From positions 130,822,171-130,886,170 of the forward strand of contig JAQMRL010000002.1 in NCBI GenBank assembly GCA_035578175.1: a stretch of 64,000 nt of DNA, written 5' to 3'. Positions 58,627-64,000 of this stretch are shown here, piece after piece (the stretch's first letter is position 1; each line of letters starts with the position of its first letter). This DNA is from Catonia carolina. Lineage: Eukaryota; Arthropoda; Insecta; Hemiptera; Achilidae. The translations under genes and the position numbers were made by a program. Under the pieces are notes generated by a model that was not told the DNA's origin, did no database searches, and saw only the letters and a program-made list of their open reading frames with translations.

Positions 58627-61600
58627 GTCTATAGCCTATTAAAACGCAAAAAAACTTCCAATGTAGGCCCAACCTACTTATTTTAAATGGGAATTCTATT
58701 AAATCCTAAATACAGAGTTCTACGGGATTTTTATAATTTTTACATGGTTTTAAAGATTATTCTTTCCTACTTTCTACTGTTACTTAATTCAAAATTTTAC
58801 ACAATTAGATATCATTTGAATTAGTTGTAAGATAATTTAAAAACTCTTGTTATGAATATTATATTATGTTTTGTTAAAAAACATAGCTATTATTTTCCGA
58901 CTGAAGTTTTGTCTGTTCAGGAGTATTTCTACATGACAATTTGTTGAAATAAACGACCAACGGAATTGTAGTGAAGATCAATAGAAGAATTTCAAGAACT
59001 TGGTAGATCTATGTATTTTCTCAAGCCTGTATCAGTCGTTATGATGATTTTCATAATAATTGTGGATAGGCCTACACTTAGGCATTTTTAAATACGCTGT
59101 TACTGTAAATTGCTATAATCTTTGTTTCGCGGTAGGCAAATTTTATGAATGTTTACCTGCGTAGTGACTTTGATATGAAAATATAGACTACTATTTTCAC
59201 AATATAGCCTAGTAGGCCTACAAATGCCAGAATCACAATTTTTAATTTTAAAGATAGTTTCGGTACAAAATATCCAACTCACAACAGCGACAAACTACTG
59301 AATTATTGCCATCTTTTGCGTGGCCTCCCAACATCTCTCCTCCCCACCGGTCTGTATTACAAAACACTGAGGGGGATCCTTCCCTCAGGCATTGTCTCTC
59401 TGCGTACTCCCTCCATCGATTACGTTATTCTGCAATCCTCCCATTCAGGTTGTAAACATCCAGTTCCGTTCTTATTCCCAGTTTCGATCTTCTTAAAATC
59501 CATCAATTTTAACATTGTAAATTACAAATGAGCTGTAGTCTATAGCCTACTTTACAAAACTTATAAACTTCTTTTTCTATTTTAAACAAATATTCTAATA
59601 ATTAAAATTTATGAGCTCATGTTAACGATTTTATAAATCACTTTTATATAGGCCTACTAGTATATTTATTAAAAAAATGTACGTCAAATGACAGTGTGTT
59701 CCTTTAAACGAATTTTAAAAACTTTAAATTATGTAGGCCTAATAAAATGGTACGGGAAGGGCCTAGTTTTTAACAAACAAGCTATTGCATGTAAAGTACA
59801 GCATATTCGAGTGCATCTGTAATAAAAAAAAAATATTTTAAAAAGGTTGTTGAGTTGCGGTAAAGTACAAAATACCTTCCAGTCTTATGTTTATCGGGTA
59901 AAAAACAATCTGTAGGTATATAAGTAAGAACAAAGTGTAAAATAATGTTAAATGTCATTAATACACGAGGATTCACTAGTACATAAGAGACCATTTATGT
60001 TTATTTTGTCAAGAATAAGACCTACTATTGAATAATAACAATACCAGTTAGGTTTACAGTTCTAAGTTATCAGCCAAAACCGTTTTACTTCACTAAACAA
60101 TATGCATTACAATATTTTACAGAACGATTATACTCAGTAGATTCTAGTAAGCAATAACTTACTTATAAATTGTACTACAGCAAATAACCCAATCAGTTTT
60201 TGTTTTTATTTAAAAAAAAAACCAATAATAAAACAAAGAATAAGAGAGGAATCAAGGTATATAAGCCAATTGAAAGAGAAATTACCCGGCCAGGTTACGT
60301 AGGTCATTTTATAAAGCTTTTATGAATGAAATAACAAGTTAGGTTACTATATACACCGAACACTCACTCGGATCTTATAAATGGATTTGTTACAAAGAAG
60401 AAAAATAAATACACAGACAACTGGAGGGAATTGATAAAACGATGAAGTAGTTTAATGGAAGATATAAATTAGTACTCTGAAACAAAACGAAAATCTGCAA
60501 ATAGCTTTCTTATCTCTTTGGAGATTCATAAAAATTTTTTATTTAGTATACATGTAACGTAATTCTATTTAATCGATGTTCATTAAATCCTTTCTTATTC
60601 ATTCTTTTTCAAAAATTAATAGTAGTTAATAATTAAAAAAAAACAAATCAAGCAATTTTCTAGTATTAGGTAATATATAAAAATCTAGTTGCAATTTTAA
60701 ATTTCCATTGAAGAAAAAATGAAAGTGTGTGTGTGTGTGCCACATCACCTGTAAGCACTTAAATAGGTAGGTAATATTTTTAGCACAAATCCTAAAGTAA
60801 TGAATTTTCACCACTTCATATAGTAGCCTACTTAAATTTATGATTGGAACAAAACAAAACATTTAAACATAAGTTATCACCTGTACGTAAACTTTATGTC
60901 AGGTAAATTTAGCCTAAATTATAGTAATATGATAAGTCAAAAATGGTGAGGTAGGTAATGAAAAAATGATACTATTGCACAAAACACAAAAATGAGATTG
61001 CTTAGGCATTTTACTAAAATTAATTAATTACAAATGACATCCAAACGGTCAAAAACAAGATGCTCATGAATATTGTAAACGCTCCAAACTTTCAACATGA
61101 CATCCACCTTGATTTCTAGTGGCTTCATTACATAGTTAAAGAAAATCTTAAATTTTCCAAGAACCATGAATATCGTCTTCACGGCCATGTTTATATTTCA
61201 ATATTGACCCTTCCACTATTACATAACGTAACTTGAAACTGAAAAGGACTAAGCTTGTCGATTTAATGTTTTAAAAACCGACTAAAATTCAAAAATAAGC
61301 TATTTGTCATTAAAAAACAATTTAAGTTAGGTCTACACTACATTAGATTCAAGTTATAATCAAGCTAGTATAAGTTACTAAAATATTGCTTAAGTTATAA
61401 ATAAGATTAAGTTCGGTTTATGTTATATAAGTAAATATAATTTAAGCTACTATTAGATTGTAAGTAAAATTATAAAATAAGCATCAGTGGGTCACTGCTT
61501 TATTATGAGGACATAATATCACTAAAGAAAAACTAATCGTTAGTTCTTAACAATCATTTGTAGTTATTTGACTTTACACCGCGACTTAAATTTAGTAAAG

Positions 61601-61721
61601 GCGTTTTGGTTAAATTTAGAAGTATATTAGGTAGTGATTTAATGAAAATTAGAATTAGGCCTAACTTACATAACTTTTACTTAAGTTTTTTTTAGTGCTT
61701 GTTTGCTACAATGGACCACTT
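58627..61721 (-). other. Spalt 5' intron, unassigned part
   Basis: AT-rich DNA, with a (TG)n patch near 60726. No coding exon was recognised. Confidence 0.45.
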
Positions 61722-61829
61722 TTAGTCAATTTGGAAGCTTTCAGTCTCTGGGTGGAGCTCAAAGTTCCTAAGTATCTTCAGGAGTGATTCTCTGTGTATA
61801 CTATCATAGGCTTTTTTGAAGTTTATAAA
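61722..61829 (-). pseudogene. LINE reverse-transcriptase fragment
   Basis: An open frame of 35 codons ending in TAA: FINFKKAYDSIHRESLLKIL, then RNFELHPETES. F(V/I)DFKKAYDSVHRxxL is the reverse transcriptase motif that carries the first catalytic Asp; here the preceding Asp (DFKKA) is Asn but the AYD is intact. A dead fragment. Confidence 0.75.
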
Positions 61830-61889
61830 TATATACTAAATGTTTTCGGTGTACATTTTTAATTTAAGCATTATGAACACGATAGAAGT

Positions 61890-62125
61890 AATAAAGTGTA
61901 AAAAATGTGGTAGAGCGTAGGAGGTTAAACGACGAAGGGAGAACGGAAGTGTCGAAATCAAAGCGTGAAGTACCGCTTGAGTAGATCAATCGAGAGTAAT
62001 ACAGGTAAAATGGACTGTGTGCGGTGCGGCTGTTAAAGGCCTACAGGTGGGAAAAAGGACCTCCGGGGTCAAACGATCCATTGCGTTATAGAATCAAAGC
62101 ATATTTTACACTTTTACACGGATTG
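61890..62125. other. GC-richer block, unidentified
   Basis: Contains AGAGCGTAGGAGGTTAAACG and GTGCGGTGCGGCTG; no long frame on either strand. Unknown; may be a regulatory element or a repeat without other copies in the window. Confidence 0.3.
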
Positions 62126-64000
62126 GTACCGCACGATCTGAATAAATCAACCGTGATGGGTGCATAAAGAGAGCAATAACTATTTTCATTTTATCCATCC
62201 ACCGATTTTAGGAGGACCGATGATTCTTTATGACAACCCTTTCACGATATCAAATGACTAACTAACCGTCTACCGATTTAAAGTTCATAACCATACGGTA
62301 GCCACATAAAACCACAAAGAAATACCGCCGACAACAGGCCTATAACAACACCAAGTAGACCACCACATTACACTTCATTAAATCATGCATAAAACTAAAA
62401 TACCCCGACTGACTCTTATTTATCAACAGTTCTTTAAACAACACAAAGTCATGGATGACGGCTTGTCTCTAAGGTCTATTACAACTCATGACAAATGACA
62501 AATCGGTGGTTCATCTGTAAAGCCTATACGTTATTCATTCGACACTGTTTCAACGATTAACCATTTTTTCTTTTTGTTGAATTTTTCTTTTTCACCTGTC
62601 ACCTGCCAACAATACTTCAATTGCTATAATTCAGCTGCTGATGTACCGACCATAACATGATTCTCTTCTTATTTTTATTTAACTTTCAATATTATCATCC
62701 TGTGGGAAACTATGGCACGATTTCACGGTATAATTTTTCATCCACAATAAAGGACCAACCTCGTTTTACAATAAAATATTCATTTATATTCAACTACTCT
62801 TAGTCAAACATGATTTTTTAATATAGACTACTGAGTGTTTGTAAAGTGGGTCACAATTTTTATCTATAAAAATATAAGTAAAAGTTACAAAAAAATTTAA
62901 GTGGGGAACCTCGCTACCAATTCCCCAACATTAATTTTTATTTTGAAGAATCAGTCATTTTTCTAATACGGCACAAAACTTATTTTTTAAGTACCAAACC
63001 CAACTTTTTACGGTGAATTTTGATAGAAGACATAATTTTAAGGCATTTTTTTCCTTTTTTTTCCCTAAACACAACAGTTTAGGAGTTACATCCGCTACAT
63101 ATTTTTATCCGCTATTTTAAATTTTGAACTATACAATTTTATACGACTACCAAATGATTTAATCAAACGTTTAAAACAACAAAAAAAATGACATGAATTC
63201 ATGTGTGAAGAAAATCTATTCCCAGCGGATTAAATCTTGAATTGGAAACCTATGCTGCAAGCAATTTTCAGATGTTATGTCTTGATATGACACAGTGCTA
63301 GTTTATAGGTTATTATATGATTGTGTGATTAATTTTGATGTAAATACAAGACATGATAAAATCTGGAGAAGATCCCTAGTGCACTTCCACAATCTTTTCT
63401 AAAACATTTCTATTAGCTAAATTCTTCATGAACGAGCTGCAATTGATGAATAATTTGTTTCACTACAGCCGTGTATAGTAAAATGTCAATAGATTATAAA
63501 TGAAATTTTGAGATCTTAATGTAACATTTTATAATTGATGTAAGATGGTATAAAAGTAACAAGTCGTAAAAAGTTTGATTGAAATTCCTGAAGTTTTAAT
63601 GTTTTATTTTTTCTTGGCAGAGTAAAACATTTGTAAGCCATACGTCCAAACAGGCCTAATAAGGTTTTATGAAAACGTAGTTTCTATAGAACCTTTGAGT
63701 TTGGAAACAGAAAACTAAAAATTAATACTAATATTAACTAAAAATAAATAAACTAGCAAATAACTCAAAGTTTTATTTTATTGTAGAAAACTGAAATTCA
63801 AATTTGAAAGTCTGACTTATACTACCTCATAAATATTAAGCGGAAAATAAAGAAAAAAGTGTCTTAAAATTAGTATATACCTATTCTATCAAAATCCGCC
63901 ACTAAAAATACAGGTTGCTTTTTAAAATGTGAAGTTGTCAGTCATATTGTAGAAATGGCTGATATTTAAAAAATGCTAATCATCTATAAAAAAAATTCGA
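62126..64000 (-). other. Spalt 5' intron to the window edge
   Basis: AT-rich. No exon and no repeat recognised. Spalt is expected to continue beyond the right edge. Confidence 0.4.

Overview
The window reads as a piece of an AT-rich, repeat-laden arthropod genome, most likely an insect and possibly a hemipteran. The evidence is spliced genes with long introns, an insect-type spalt gene, several mariner-family transposons and tRNA-derived SINEs; the species cannot be named from sequence alone. There are no rRNA genes, no convincing functional tRNA genes and no CRISPR arrays.

Three host genes are supported. At the left, on the minus strand, are the first two exons of ribosomal protein L35 (RpL35; 4334-4370 and 2791-2927), with the rest beyond the left edge. 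About 460 bases away, divergently on the plus strand, lies the complete three-exon gene for Arp2/3 complex subunit 5 (ARPC5/p16; 4834-12097), sharing the intergenic promoter region. The rest of the window, from about 26.2 kb to beyond 64 kb, is mostly one minus-strand gene: a Spalt/SALL zinc-finger transcription factor. Seven coding exons fit together in phase (55379-52176, 47580-47447, 41644-41311, 36488-36426, 30651-30506, 28761-28597, 26515-26201). One of these is an unlisted 63-nt micro-exon that can be included or skipped without breaking the frame. The first coding exon, expected to carry the conserved N-terminus, lies beyond the right edge.

Introns and intergenic DNA are packed with mobile elements. 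A nearly intact mariner sits inside the ARPC5 intron (9601-10911). A second mariner with a frameshift and a lost catalytic Asp (13926-15247) is inserted in an older, gutted mariner (13891-15969). A mariner-derived inverted chimera (45951-46874) carries two opposed copies of the same 3' end. There are also pogo-like and hAT-like non-autonomous elements, a Helitron-like element with a compound microsatellite (50012-50632), a five-copy 400-bp repeat family, two tRNA-derived SINE families, a 5'-truncated LINE with a 13-bp target duplication (33269-33875), and several LINE relics.

The most interesting signal is a set of six loci, five of them in tail-to-tail inverted pairs, that contain hammerhead-ribozyme-like cores (CTGANGA, stem II, GAAA, very short palindromic stem III). 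The best preserved are at 38385-38425, 34391-34427 and 32709-32745. They resemble the hammerhead motifs known from Penelope-like retroelements, but here they are arranged as long near-palindromes, four of them inside spalt introns.
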